Of a stretch of DNA of 64,000 nucleotides, positions 1 to 8,764 are shown in pieces; the first letter of the stretch is position 1; every line of letters starts with the position of its first letter. Origin of the DNA: Alistipes ihumii AP11 (GTDB lineage: Bacteria; Bacteroidota; Bacteroidia; Bacteroidales; Rikenellaceae); contig NZ_CP102294.1 in the NCBI RefSeq assembly GCF_025144665.1, forward strand, positions 1,736,001 to 1,800,000. Reading direction: 5' to 3'. The notes under the pieces are model-generated. The model was not told the DNA's origin and made no database searches. It was given only the letters and a program-made list of their open reading frames with translations. Both the position numbers and the translations under genes were made by a program.

Positions 1-517
1 ATCCGAACTGCCCGAGCCGTTCGGCGTACCGGTCGAGCAGCGTTTCGGTTTGCCGGGCCGAATCTCCGTCGGGCGAGGAGCCGTAAGCGGTCCAGATATG
101 GCGGTAGCCGTTGTGGTCGGCCGTGACTCCGCCTTCGAAAGGCGCGACCTGTCCGTCGGCGAGCGAAAGCAGGTAGACCCACAGGGCGACCTTGCCGCCG
201 TCCAGAGGGGGTTGCTGCACGACGGAAGTCGCACAGGGGGGATAGGGCTTCTCGCCCGAGCGGAGCGCGTCGATCTGATTGGCCGCGTCGCTCAGAAAGT
301 AGCGCTTGAAAACGGGACAGAGTTCTCCGCCGTAGCTCGACAGCAGGTAGAAATAGGCGGCACGGATGTCGCCGAGCTGCTTGGCCAGCGGAGCTTCCGT
401 GTCGGTGACATGCAGTACGGCATGGCATTCGCGCATGCCGCATGGACGGTCGAAATATCCTATTTCGATGCGTACATTGCTATAAAACAGTATTTTGCTT
501 GAGAAACACATAGGCAT
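1..517 (-). CDS. RidA/YjgF-like protein, 3' part outside window
   Basis: The reading frame is open from an ATG at 517 (a second ATG lies at 511) to the window edge, about 172 codons, so the C-terminus is missing. There is no signal peptide, which suggests a cytoplasmic protein, unlike every other gene in this operon. The visible stretch with 'VFKRYFLSDAANQ' near residue 70 resembles RidA/YjgF-like (endoribonuclease L-PSP family) proteins of Bacteroidetes. That assignment is from memory of the motif and is weak. The gene starts 4 nt after the stop of the heme lipoprotein gene, so it is probably co-transcribed with the porin/imelysin operon. Its role there is unknown. Confidence 0.5.
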   Translation of the reverse strand, partial: MPMCFSSKILFYSNVRIEIGYFDRPCGMRECHAVLHVTDTEAPLAKQLGDIRAAYFYLLSSYGGELCPVFKRYFLSDAANQIDALRSGEKPYPPCATSVVQQPPLDGGKVALWVYLLSLADGQVAPFEGGVTADHNGYRHIWTAYGSSPDGDSARQTETLLDRYAERLGQFG

Positions 518-521
518 AAGG

Positions 522-1244
522 TTAGTTTTGCGGACACCCTTTCTCGATCCAGATTCTGAGCAAGTCGATGTCCTCGCTTCGCGTGACGAATCCGGTATGC
601 GGCGGAGAGCTGATCGCCTCCTGCGAGGTCAGCGCGTCGAGCAGAAAGCTGCCCTCGGGGTCCGAAGGTTTGACGCGCAGCTTGTCCGAGAGCGTCGAAG
701 CCGTGCCGACCAGCGAGCGGTAGCTGTTTCCCTCGGTCAGCAGCAGTCCTCCCGCGCCGCTCTCGCCCTGATGGCAGGAGACGCAGTTGTACTGCTGGAA
801 GACAAGCCGCTGGATGCGGTCGTATTCCAGCAGGTCGATCTGTGCGGAAGGCAGGTCGATATCCGACGTCCGGTCGTCGTCGAGCGCGTATTCGAAAAAC
901 GTGTAGACGACCTGACGGCCCGAGTTGGTCATGCACAGGCGGACCGAGCACGCGTCTTCCGGCACGTTCTCGATCGACAGCTCCACCTTGTTTCCGTCGG
1001 CCGGCTTAAGCACGTTCACCGACGAGAGGGCCGACGTTCCTCCTTCGCCGAAAGCACCGAAGATCAGGTCGTACTCTCCGGGAAAGACTTCCGGATTGAG
1101 CAGCTCGAACGTCCCGCGCACGGAGACTCCCTCCGTCGTGGCTTGGTGCGACTCGTAAATGTCCCCGCTGTCGCAGCGGACCGTCGTGCAGAGCAGCAGC
1201 GCCAGCGCGGCCGCCCGCAACGGGCGGCGGTATGTTCCGTTCAT
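522..1244 (-). CDS. secreted c-type cytochrome domain protein
   Basis: This 240-residue protein has an N-terminal hydrophobic signal (residues about 10-22) ending in a cysteine near residue 25. It could be a lipoprotein, although the lipobox (TVRC) is poor. The C-terminal half contains one c-type heme site, CVSCH, followed by a stretch typical of cytochrome-c-like domains of planctomycete/Bacteroidetes type and ending near 'LLRIWIEKGCPQN'. I infer a periplasmic or outer-membrane-attached electron carrier. It sits 21 nt after the porin gene and 4 nt before the RidA-like gene, in an operon that also encodes a di-heme peroxidase-like protein, so electron transfer to or from that protein is a reasonable guess. 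Confidence 0.75.
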   Translation of the reverse strand: MNGTYRRPLRAAALALLLCTTVRCDSGDIYESHQATTEGVSVRGTFELLNPEVFPGEYDLIFGAFGEGGTSALSSVNVLKPADGNKVELSIENVPEDACSVRLCMTNSGRQVVYTFFEYALDDDRTSDIDLPSAQIDLLEYDRIQRLVFQQYNCVSCHQGESGAGGLLLTEGNSYRSLVGTASTLSDKLRVKPSDPEGSFLLDALTSQEAISSPPHTGFVTRSEDIDLLRIWIEKGCPQN

Positions 1245-1265
1245 CTCGATGATTCCGTTAGTCCG

Positions 1266-2513
1266 TTAGAATGAGAACTGAAGCATGACGGTGGCCGAAT
1301 GCTGGGCCAGCCCCAGATCGTCCAGCTCGCGTGCGTCCTGCGTCGCGTGTCCCCACCGGCCGAGGAACTGATACATCGCCTGCAGCTTCAGGTTATAGCC
1401 CATGATGTAATAGTTCAGTCCGACGGCCGGCATGTTCAGGAAGCCGTCCGTATCGGTCGAGTTCCGGTCCATGAAGTCCCAGCGCAGCGCAGGTTGCAGT
1501 TTGGGAGTCACGAAGTAGCCCACTTGGGCGTATCCGCCGATATAGCGGTAAGTATGGTTCACGCGCTGGCGCTTGACCAGATCGGAGCTCAGATAGTAGG
1601 CTTCGGCGCCCAGATAGAGCCGGTTCTTGAGGTAGGTGAACTCGAATCCGAGCCGCAGGTCGTTGGTCGTCTGCCAGTTGGCCTCGACGTTGTACGAAGC
1701 CGACAGCGCGAACATGATCTTGTCGTTGTGCAGGTCGTCGATTCGTCCCTGATGCGCGGGAATCGGGCCCTTGGGCATGAAGGCCACCCGGGCCGCATAC
1801 AGCAGCGAGGGGATGCCCAGATCGTCGCTGAGCGTCTTCTGCGCCATGTTCACGTCGATTCCCGTGCCGTTGAACACGCCCACGTTATATTCCCATTTGC
1901 CTCCCAGCAGGCCGTGCATCATCACGCCCAGATCGAATCCCGTGGCGATCGTCGGCGGGGTCGAGTTCAGGCTGCGGTCCATGTAGACCGACGAGGTCAG
2001 CGAGGTGGGCAGCACGGGGAAAAGCGTTTCGCCCAGCGTGACCAGATAGGCCTGGCTGAACGGCGTCTTGAACTTGCCGACGCGGAAGCGGATCTGATCC
2101 TTCAGATTCACGTCGACCCACGCCTGCTGCAGCAGCGCGCCTCCGCTCTTGGCCGCGTTCAGCGTCAGGTTGAACGTCAGCTTGTTGAACGCCCGGCCCG
2201 AAATGCCCAGAATGGCGTAGGGAATCTCGAAGCCGCTGTTCGCTACGTTGTCCTGATCGTCCAGCCCGAGCTGCTCGTCGTCGTACCAGTTGAACTTGCC
2301 GGCCGTCTGGAGCAGCACGTAGGGCTTGAGCATGAAATCGCCCGCGCGCGTCTCGAAGCTGAATCCTTTCTTGCCTCCCATCGGGATCACGGCGCTTTCG
2401 ATGTATTTGTCCGCCTCGTTGTACGGGTCCTCGTGGCGGTGTTTCGCGACCTGAGCCGTCGCCGAGGCCGTTGCCGCGAACAGGGTCAGTAATAGTATGA
2501 TTTTGATCTTCAT
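1266..2513 (-). CDS. phosphate-selective porin O/P-type outer-membrane protein
   Basis: A 415-residue protein with a clear signal peptide (cleavage after ATAQ, near residue 21) and no further membrane helix. The rest is rich in alternating aromatic/polar beta-strand sequence and ends in '...MLQFSF', with a terminal Phe as expected for BamA-dependent barrels. Pattern and length fit the OprO/OprP (phosphate-selective porin) family used widely in Bacteroidetes. The true substrate cannot be read from the sequence. It is the second porin of the operon; the other (5301-6602) has the same general design. It is followed after 21 nt by the cytochrome-domain gene and preceded after 21 nt by the di-heme protein gene. 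Confidence 0.8.
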   Translation of the reverse strand: MKIKIILLLTLFAATASATAQVAKHRHEDPYNEADKYIESAVIPMGGKKGFSFETRAGDFMLKPYVLLQTAGKFNWYDDEQLGLDDQDNVANSGFEIPYAILGISGRAFNKLTFNLTLNAAKSGGALLQQAWVDVNLKDQIRFRVGKFKTPFSQAYLVTLGETLFPVLPTSLTSSVYMDRSLNSTPPTIATGFDLGVMMHGLLGGKWEYNVGVFNGTGIDVNMAQKTLSDDLGIPSLLYAARVAFMPKGPIPAHQGRIDDLHNDKIMFALSASYNVEANWQTTNDLRLGFEFTYLKNRLYLGAEAYYLSSDLVKRQRVNHTYRYIGGYAQVGYFVTPKLQPALRWDFMDRNSTDTDGFLNMPAVGLNYYIMGYNLKLQAMYQFLGRWGHATQDARELDDLGLAQHSATVMLQFSF

Positions 2514-2534
2514 GTCGTTGTGTTCGGTTGTCTT

Positions 2535-3962
2535 TTACAATGATTCGAGGAACTTGATCAGCGCGTCGCGGTCCTCGCGCGACATGCGGGCGAACAGCTC
2601 GCGCGACACGGCGCCCTCGCCTCCGTGCCACATGATCGCCTCTTTGAGGTTACGCGCCCGGCCGTCATGCAGGAAATAAGTGTGCTGGTTGACTTTCTGC
2701 TGGAGGCCGATGCCCCACAGCGGAGTCGTCCGCCACTCGCATCCCTGCGCCAGCCCCGAGACATAGTGGCTGTCGAGGTCGGGTCCCATATCGTGCAGCA
2801 GAAAGTCGCTGTACGGGTGGATCGTCTCGCTCGCGAGCCACGGAAGCCGCGTGCCGCCTATCAGCGCCGGAGCGTCGGCACGCGTGTGGAGCGTCGGCAC
2901 GTGACACAAGTCGCAGCGGGCGCGGTAAAACGCCTGCTCGCCCTGCTGGACGATCGGATCGTCGACGTTCCGGCGCGCGGGAACGCCCAACGTGTGGAGA
3001 TAGAAGTCGACGTTCTCCATGTCGTGCGTCGAGATCTGAATGCCGTAGTGGCTGTATCCGAGCATTTGGGACTGGCCTTCGGCCACCTCCAGCGGATAGC
3101 GGTCGTTCGTGACGCCCAGATCGGACGAGAAACCGAGCTCGATGGTCAGGTCGGCGTGCTGAGCCTTGTTGCCCGAAATGCCGATATATTGCTTGCCTCG
3201 CTCGGTGATGTAGTTCAGGCGGCCCGAAATGCCGTATTCGGGATAGTTGCTGCGCCGTGCGAGTTCTTCGAGCTCGGTCGGGTCGAGCGCCATCATCTGC
3301 CCCATACCGACGTGCCGCAGCGGAATCCGCACGTCGACGATCAGGTCCTCGGCGGCGATGCTGTCGGCATACCACTCCGAAATCGTGTAGGTCGGCGTCA
3401 GCAGCGAGTATTCCTCCCCGTCGTGGAACGTATAGGTTTTCTCCGAATAGGTTACGCCGAGCTTGCCTTCCGGCTCGACTCCGGTGATCGCCTGATCGTG
3501 CAGCACGCGTCCGTAGTTGCGGAAGAATCCGCCGTTCTTTTTCGTGATGTAGATCAGGTGCGACGAGAATCCTCCGCTGCCGGTTCCGCCCTCCGAGTAG
3601 AGCGTCGGGTAGGTTCTTCCGGCGTTCGAGTGGCAACTGCCGCACGAGGAGCCGGCATACAGAGGCCCCTTGCCGCCCTGCGCCGGATCGTCTCCGCTGA
3701 CGCGCGGATTGTCGTACAGCGCGTCGCCTTGGTAGAACCGCGTGCTCAGATTGCCCGTCACCCAATCGGCCGGCGTGTCGTAGGCCGATACGCCCGACTG
3801 GAACACGGTCGACTTTCCGGCCGACAATGTCCGCGAGTCGGCCACGTTGCCGTACTCGTCGAGTATCTCGTAATAATCTCCGTCCGTACAAGCGGAAAGT
3901 GCGACGACGCATATCAGCGCCGTCACACAGACCGATTGTTTTCTTTTAAGAGATGCAGACAT
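2535..3962 (-). CDS. di-heme oxidoreductase / thiol oxidoreductase-like lipoprotein
   Basis: This 475-residue protein starts with a lipoprotein signal (lipobox LSAC, lipidated Cys about residue 25). It carries two c-type heme motifs, CGSCH (residues about 107-111) and CDLCH (about 350). Order and spacing fit the DHOR family (DUF1111, 'thiol oxidoreductase', distantly related to MauG/cytochrome c peroxidase). Members are frequently found beside imelysin genes, as here, where imelysin lies immediately upstream with a 42-nt gap. I infer a surface or periplasmic redox enzyme working with imelysin, perhaps in iron acquisition. The exact reaction is unknown. Confidence 0.82.
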   Translation of the reverse strand: MSASLKRKQSVCVTALICVVALSACTDGDYYEILDEYGNVADSRTLSAGKSTVFQSGVSAYDTPADWVTGNLSTRFYQGDALYDNPRVSGDDPAQGGKGPLYAGSSCGSCHSNAGRTYPTLYSEGGTGSGGFSSHLIYITKKNGGFFRNYGRVLHDQAITGVEPEGKLGVTYSEKTYTFHDGEEYSLLTPTYTISEWYADSIAAEDLIVDVRIPLRHVGMGQMMALDPTELEELARRSNYPEYGISGRLNYITERGKQYIGISGNKAQHADLTIELGFSSDLGVTNDRYPLEVAEGQSQMLGYSHYGIQISTHDMENVDFYLHTLGVPARRNVDDPIVQQGEQAFYRARCDLCHVPTLHTRADAPALIGGTRLPWLASETIHPYSDFLLHDMGPDLDSHYVSGLAQGCEWRTTPLWGIGLQQKVNQHTYFLHDGRARNLKEAIMWHGGEGAVSRELFARMSREDRDALIKFLESL

Positions 3963-4004
3963 AAACCTTATATGGTAAATAGTTTATTCTCTTGCCGGGC
4001 TTAT

Positions 4005-5240
4005 TCATTCGGCGAGCACCTTTCGGTTCTGCCCGTCCTTGAACAGCAGCAGCTCGATGGTATGGAAGCCGCGGACCGATTCGCTGCCGATCGCTCCGAT
4101 GTAGTCGTCGACGCTCGACAGGTTCTTGTTGGTTATGATCGTGGCGATGTCCTCCTGGTCCAGCGGCCAACTGTCCATCGACGGGTCGAAGCCGAGCCCC
4201 GTCTCTTCGCCGGCAGGGCCGAACAGCACGGCCTCGCTCTGTTCCCAAGGCACGCGCATCGTTCTCCACGCCGTGCAGGCGGCGTCGACCTTGCTCTGGT
4301 TCCGGTTGTCGGCTTGCAGGGCGACCATCGCGTTGTAGAGTGCCCATGCCTTTTCCTTGAGATCCTTGTAGGTCGGCGTAACGACCTGATCGGCGTACTG
4401 GGTCAGAATGGCGGTGAAGTCGTAGTCTCCTGCGTTCTCGAACAGGCCGAGCAGCGAACCTTCGGTCAGCTCGGTCAGGTCGGAGCAGGCGGTGATCGCC
4501 GCATCGACTTTGCTTCCGGTCAGGTTATTGCGGAAAGGCGCCTGCATGCTCTTGATCGCGTTGTAGGCTCCGTCGATCGCCGCCGTCATCCGGGCGTCCA
4601 GATCGGCGTCCTGGCTTTTGACATAGGCCGAGATGCTGTTCGCGTCGGCCGGGTCTCCGATCGCGCCGCGGCGGCCGGCATAGCCGTTCTTGATGCTGAT
4701 GATGTTATCCGAGTAATCGGTGATCGAGTTCCAACTGTACCACGACTCGACTTGCAGCACGGCCTCGTTCGTCTGTCCGCTCAGCGCGAGCGAGTTCGGG
4801 TTTCCGATCTTCGACGAGCCGACCTCGTTCGAGATGTTGGCGAAACCGTCGACCAGAATCGTTCGGATCGCATCGACTCCGCTGGTAAACTTGTCGTTAC
4901 CCTCGCTGGCCGTCCTCATGTACTGGGCGTAGCCGTCGGCGCCGACGATCGTGTTCTTCGAGAAGAAATCGCGTCCGATCCTGTTCCAGTCCTCGTCGGG
5001 AATGCCCGACGGTCCGTTCCACGAGGCCCACAGGCCGACGCAGTCGTCGAGCAGCTCGGACGATACGGCCGTCGCGTAGTTGATCCATTCGGGAGTCATT
5101 GCGTATTCTTCGAGCTTCGAGGCGTTGCTGCTGCCGCCGCCACCGCCGCCATCGCCCTCGTTCTTACTGCATCCTGTCGCTCCGAGCAGCGCGGCCAGTG
5201 CGACCGTGCCCATCCATCCTTTCGTTTTCATTGCGTGCAT
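4005..5240 (-). CDS. imelysin-family (M75-like) lipoprotein, circularly permuted form
   Basis: A 411-residue lipoprotein (lipobox ATGC, Cys about residue 24) followed by a glycine/serine-rich linker. The family's GxHxxE motif is present as GFHTIE but lies at residues about 391-396, almost at the C-terminus, directly after a 'WPLDQED' segment. The block normally in the second half of imelysins ('VESWYSWNSITDYSDN') comes earlier. This order matches the circularly permuted topology described for a Bacteroides ovatus imelysin. The family is linked to iron uptake, and peptidase activity is doubted by structural work. It sits between a porin and the di-heme protein and is probably exposed at the outer membrane. 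Confidence 0.85.
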   Translation of the reverse strand: MHAMKTKGWMGTVALAALLGATGCSKNEGDGGGGGGSSNASKLEEYAMTPEWINYATAVSSELLDDCVGLWASWNGPSGIPDEDWNRIGRDFFSKNTIVGADGYAQYMRTASEGNDKFTSGVDAIRTILVDGFANISNEVGSSKIGNPNSLALSGQTNEAVLQVESWYSWNSITDYSDNIISIKNGYAGRRGAIGDPADANSISAYVKSQDADLDARMTAAIDGAYNAIKSMQAPFRNNLTGSKVDAAITACSDLTELTEGSLLGLFENAGDYDFTAILTQYADQVVTPTYKDLKEKAWALYNAMVALQADNRNQSKVDAACTAWRTMRVPWEQSEAVLFGPAGEETGLGFDPSMDSWPLDQEDIATIITNKNLSSVDDYIGAIGSESVRGFHTIELLLFKDGQNRKVLAE

Positions 5241-5300
5241 GTTTATTTGATTTTTGTACGATAATTAATGTGATCTTGCCATGAGGTCCGTTCCGCTGCC

Positions 5301-6602
5301 CTATTTCGAGCCGAACCAGCCCGAATAGGCCACCGTCAGGCCGAACGTGTCTTCGCTGTTGTACTTGTTGCCTCCGATCCGGCGGTACGAGTAGTCGAAC
5401 TTGATGACCAGATCGCGCAACGGCAGGTAATTGAGGCCTACGGTGAACACGTCGCGCTTGTAGCGCGGCAGCTCTTGCGCGCCCCGGTCGATTTTCTGCC
5501 CCGTGTTGTAGTATTCCCACCGGACGAACGGGAACAGTCGGTTGCGGGTATTGGCCCACGACAGCACGTCGTACCCGACTTCGGCCCCGTAGGCCATTGC
5601 GGCCTTGCCGAACGGCGTGATCGGATAGCCCGTGTTGTTGAAGTACTTGCGGTTGATGTCGTAGATCGCCTTCGCGTCCGATACGGTTCCGTAGACGAAG
5701 TTGGCCCGCGCGATCAAATTGCGCCCCAGGTACTGGGCGTCGAACGACCCGATGGCCACCGTTCCCTTCACTCCGCTCATCGCGTAGGGCTTGGACGAAT
5801 TCTTCGCCGTGTTGCCGCAGTAGCCCGACACAGCCAGTCTCAGGTTGCGTATGCCCGAGTACTCGACCCGCGCGGCTACGGCCGGATTGGTCATCTTGGA
5901 TACCTCGAATATCTTCTGGCGGCCGCTGCCGATCCAGTTCTCCGACGAGAATCCGTTCGGGTCGAGCCCGCTGACGAGCATGGCCTCGTACCGGAAGTCT
6001 CCCAGATAGCCCAGTACGGCGATTCCCGTTTCGTGCCACGTGGACGGCAGGATCGCCGTTTCGCTCTCGGGACGGACCGTTCCGAAGAAGAGCGTCGGTT
6101 CGTGGTGGGAGTTCGTCAAACCGACCGGAACGATCATATGTCCGATTCGCAGGTTGAAGGCGTTCGAGAAGTGCTTCGTGATGTGAAGCTGTTCCAGCGC
6201 GACCTCGCCTCCTTTTTCGATTTCGGTTTCGATTTCGCCGCCCTCCTTGTTATGCTCGATTTCCATCGTCGCCCCGGTTCCTCCGTTCTCGAACTCGATC
6301 TCGGTGCCCAGGTACCAACCTCGGCCGAAGTGGTAATCGAACGCGAACACGGCGCGCGGCAGCGAAACCTCCGCCCGGTTGTCGCGCGTGGCGCCGACGG
6401 GGTTCGTATAGCGGTTCGTGCCGTATGTCATGTATTGGAACAGGATTTCTCCGTATCCTCCGACGCGGTATTTTTTGAAATTCCATTCGAACGGCACGGG
6501 CCTCGCGGCCGAATCGGCATTCTGCCTCTGTGCCGATGCCGGGCAGACGCTTATCATGCTCCAACAGGCGAGCATGGACGACAATAAGTAGACGTTTTTC
6601 AT
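5301..6602 (-). CDS. porin, OprO/P-like outer-membrane beta-barrel
   Basis: A 433-residue protein with a signal peptide ending near 'PASAQ' (residue about 25) and beta-strand-rich sequence to the end. I use the ATG at 6602 because it begins the signal peptide; an upstream ATG at 6653 would add 17 unlikely residues and lies within the promoter. The family is the same as the 415-residue porin downstream, though the two are clearly not recent copies. It is the first gene of the six-gene minus-strand operon and has a good Bacteroidetes promoter 21 nt before the start codon. The substrate is unknown; the imelysin neighbour suggests a metal or heme-related solute. Confidence 0.8.
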   Translation of the reverse strand: MKNVYLLSSMLACWSMISVCPASAQRQNADSAARPVPFEWNFKKYRVGGYGEILFQYMTYGTNRYTNPVGATRDNRAEVSLPRAVFAFDYHFGRGWYLGTEIEFENGGTGATMEIEHNKEGGEIETEIEKGGEVALEQLHITKHFSNAFNLRIGHMIVPVGLTNSHHEPTLFFGTVRPESETAILPSTWHETGIAVLGYLGDFRYEAMLVSGLDPNGFSSENWIGSGRQKIFEVSKMTNPAVAARVEYSGIRNLRLAVSGYCGNTAKNSSKPYAMSGVKGTVAIGSFDAQYLGRNLIARANFVYGTVSDAKAIYDINRKYFNNTGYPITPFGKAAMAYGAEVGYDVLSWANTRNRLFPFVRWEYYNTGQKIDRGAQELPRYKRDVFTVGLNYLPLRDLVIKFDYSYRRIGGNKYNSEDTFGLTVAYSGWFGSK

Positions 6603-6622
6603 TTCCAGCGTTTTAATCGCTG

Positions 6623-6654
6623 CAAAATTAGACCGGTTCGCATGGGCCGGCAAT
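6623..6654 (-). promoter_or_regulatory. Bacteroidetes -33/-7 promoter of porin/imelysin operon
   Basis: On the minus strand, ATTG (6654-6651), 20 nt, then TAATTTTG (6630-6623), which matches the TAnnTTTG -7 consensus exactly. The start codon of the first gene follows 20 nt later. Confidence 0.6.
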
Positions 6655-7276
6655 CCCCATTATTCAGTAAAAAACCGGGATCGGATACCTATAGTTCGGG
6701 ATTTCATATTGATTTTCAGTCGTTGACCGGTCCGACGAGGAGTTTTTCCGGGCGGAGGCCCAGATTCGGGCAGCCTCGTCGCGGGGATGCGAAGGCTCGC
6801 TTTCCGTTCGACAGGAAAGTCCGGACCGTTCCGGGGCGCTTTCGGGCCGCCGGGGAAGCGGTTTCCGAAACGACGGGCTGCTGTCGGGCTCTTGAACTCG
6901 CGGCTTATCGTCTTGCCGGAGAAATCGGACGCGCCTTTCGTATTCGGAGAATTCGCCGGCCGGGTCGCAGTCGTCGTTGCCTGCCGCGCGGAGAACCGGC
7001 CGGAACGATGAATCTCGACTTGTCTCCGGACCCTTTGACGATAGTCCGTCCCGGGCGGCGATAGCCGCTCTCCGCAGGCGAGCCGAGAGGACAGAACTCA
7101 TCCGAGATGCCGCTTCCGGTTCCGTATCGCGCTGTTTTTAGGTCCGTTCGACTCCGAATGGCTCAATTATTGCTCCCAGACGGATTCCGGCCCGGCCGCT
7201 CGCGTTCCGTGCCGGGAAATCGCGGCCGTCTTCGGGGATGGCCCGGCCGGACCGTAAATGACAATAACCGTTTGAA
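6655..7276. other. intergenic, no gene recognised
   Basis: GC-rich divergent intergenic region of about 620 nt. Several frames are open on both strands, as expected at this GC content. None has a start signal, family resemblance or codon pattern that I can support. No promoter matching the -33/-7 consensus was found just ahead of the gene at 7277. Confidence 0.5.
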
Positions 7277-8749
7277 ATGTTGAAGTACATCGTATGTTGC
7301 GGCATGGCTCTCTGGCTCGTTCACGGGGCGGCGCGCAGTCGGGGCGGGGAGATCGAGCTGAGTCTCGGACAGTCCGTGGAAAGGCTCCGCGAGAAGAACC
7401 TGAGCCTGCAGATCGCCGACCGGGCGATCGATTGGGCCCGGGGAGAGCACCGGCGCGTGAGCTCTTTCTGGTACCCTTCCGTCAGCGTGACGGGAGCCTA
7501 TCTGCACATGGCCAACCGGATCGAGGTCGAGCAGCCGTTGAGCCGGTTCACCGATCCGGCCAAGGATTTCATCCACTCGATCCTGCCCGACGACCAAATC
7601 ATTTCGGGCCTTCTGGACCATATCGGCACCTATACCCTTCGCTTCCCGCTGGCTCCGCAGGATGTGGCGACGATCGACGCGAACGTGACCTGGCCGGTGT
7701 TCGCCGGGGGAAAACGAATCTATGCCGGCCGGATCGGCCGGACGATGGTCGAGGTCGCCGAGGTAAACCGGGCTCAGGTCGGGGCCCAAATGCAGACGCT
7801 GCTCGTCGAGAGCTATTTCGGGTTGCGGCTGGGCATGAGCGTGGTTGAGGTCCGGGAGCAGACGTTGCGCGCGCTCGAGCGACATTACCGCGACGCGTTG
7901 AAGCTCGAGGCGAGCGGCATGATCAACAAAGCCGACCGGTTGTTCGTCGAGGTGAGCATGGACGAGGCCCGGCGCGCGCTCGAGACGGCCCGCAAGGACC
8001 TCGATGTCGCGCAGAGCGCTTTGAAGGCGCTGATTCGGATCGACTCGGCGGTCGACGTGCGGCCCGTCTCCCCGCTTTTCATCAACGATACGCTGCCGTC
8101 TCCGGAACGGTTCAAGGCTCTGGCCCGAGACAACAGCTATGCGCTGAACCAACTCGGGCTTCAGAGCGACGCGGCCGAGAACGAACTCCGCATGAGCCGC
8201 ACGGGTTACGCTCCCGAAATCGCGCTCTTCGGCAAGCATACGCTTTATTCGCACGGCATCCGGAAAAACCTGCTTCCGCGCACGGTCGTCGGTGCCGGAT
8301 TCACATGGACGCTGTTCGACGGCCTGGCCCGGGAGAAAAAGATAGCTCAGGCGAAGATCGCCCGGCAGACGCTCGGGCTGAGCAGCAGTCAGGCCGAAGA
8401 CGACATCGACGTGGGAGTGGACAAGCTCTGCGCGCAGATAAGCAACGCGCTGAGCAGCGTGGCGGCCCTCGGCACGACGATCGATCTGAGCAGGGAGCTG
8501 GTGCGCATGCGCCGCAAGGCTTTCGCCGAGGGGATGGCTACGTCGACCGAGGTCGTCGATGCCGAGGTGATGCTCTCCAAGGCACGGATCGCCGTGTTGC
8601 TGGCCTATTACGAATACGACGTGGCGCTGGCCAATCTGCTGTCGCTTTGCGGCGCGCCCGAGCGCTTCGAGCGTTACAGCCTCTGCGGACGGACCGAGTC
8701 GCATCTTTTCGGTCCTGACGGCCTGTACGGCGAGAACGAAAACGATTAA
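7277..8749 (+). CDS. TolC-family outer-membrane efflux protein
   Basis: A 490-residue protein with a short signal peptide and the long amphipathic helices typical of TolC-type outer-membrane channels. The two repeats begin near 'LSLGQSVERLREKNL' and about residue 280. It would form the outer-membrane exit duct for the exporter encoded by the next three genes. Gaps of 15, 3 and -17 nt argue for one operon. The start at 7277 places the hydrophobic signal at the N-terminus. It is longer than the second TolC in the window (437 aa) and unrelated in operon context. The substrate is unknown. Confidence 0.85.
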   Translation: MLKYIVCCGMALWLVHGAARSRGGEIELSLGQSVERLREKNLSLQIADRAIDWARGEHRRVSSFWYPSVSVTGAYLHMANRIEVEQPLSRFTDPAKDFIHSILPDDQIISGLLDHIGTYTLRFPLAPQDVATIDANVTWPVFAGGKRIYAGRIGRTMVEVAEVNRAQVGAQMQTLLVESYFGLRLGMSVVEVREQTLRALERHYRDALKLEASGMINKADRLFVEVSMDEARRALETARKDLDVAQSALKALIRIDSAVDVRPVSPLFINDTLPSPERFKALARDNSYALNQLGLQSDAAENELRMSRTGYAPEIALFGKHTLYSHGIRKNLLPRTVVGAGFTWTLFDGLAREKKIAQAKIARQTLGLSSSQAEDDIDVGVDKLCAQISNALSSVAALGTTIDLSRELVRMRRKAFAEGMATSTEVVDAEVMLSKARIAVLLAYYEYDVALANLLSLCGAPERFERYSLCGRTESHLFGPDGLYGENEND

Positions 8750-8764
8750 ACGAATCGAGCGATT

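Noticed and set aside
2625-5264. 879-codon plus-strand open frame
   Set aside because: Antisense to the di-heme and imelysin genes; composition is Arg/Val-rich without domains.
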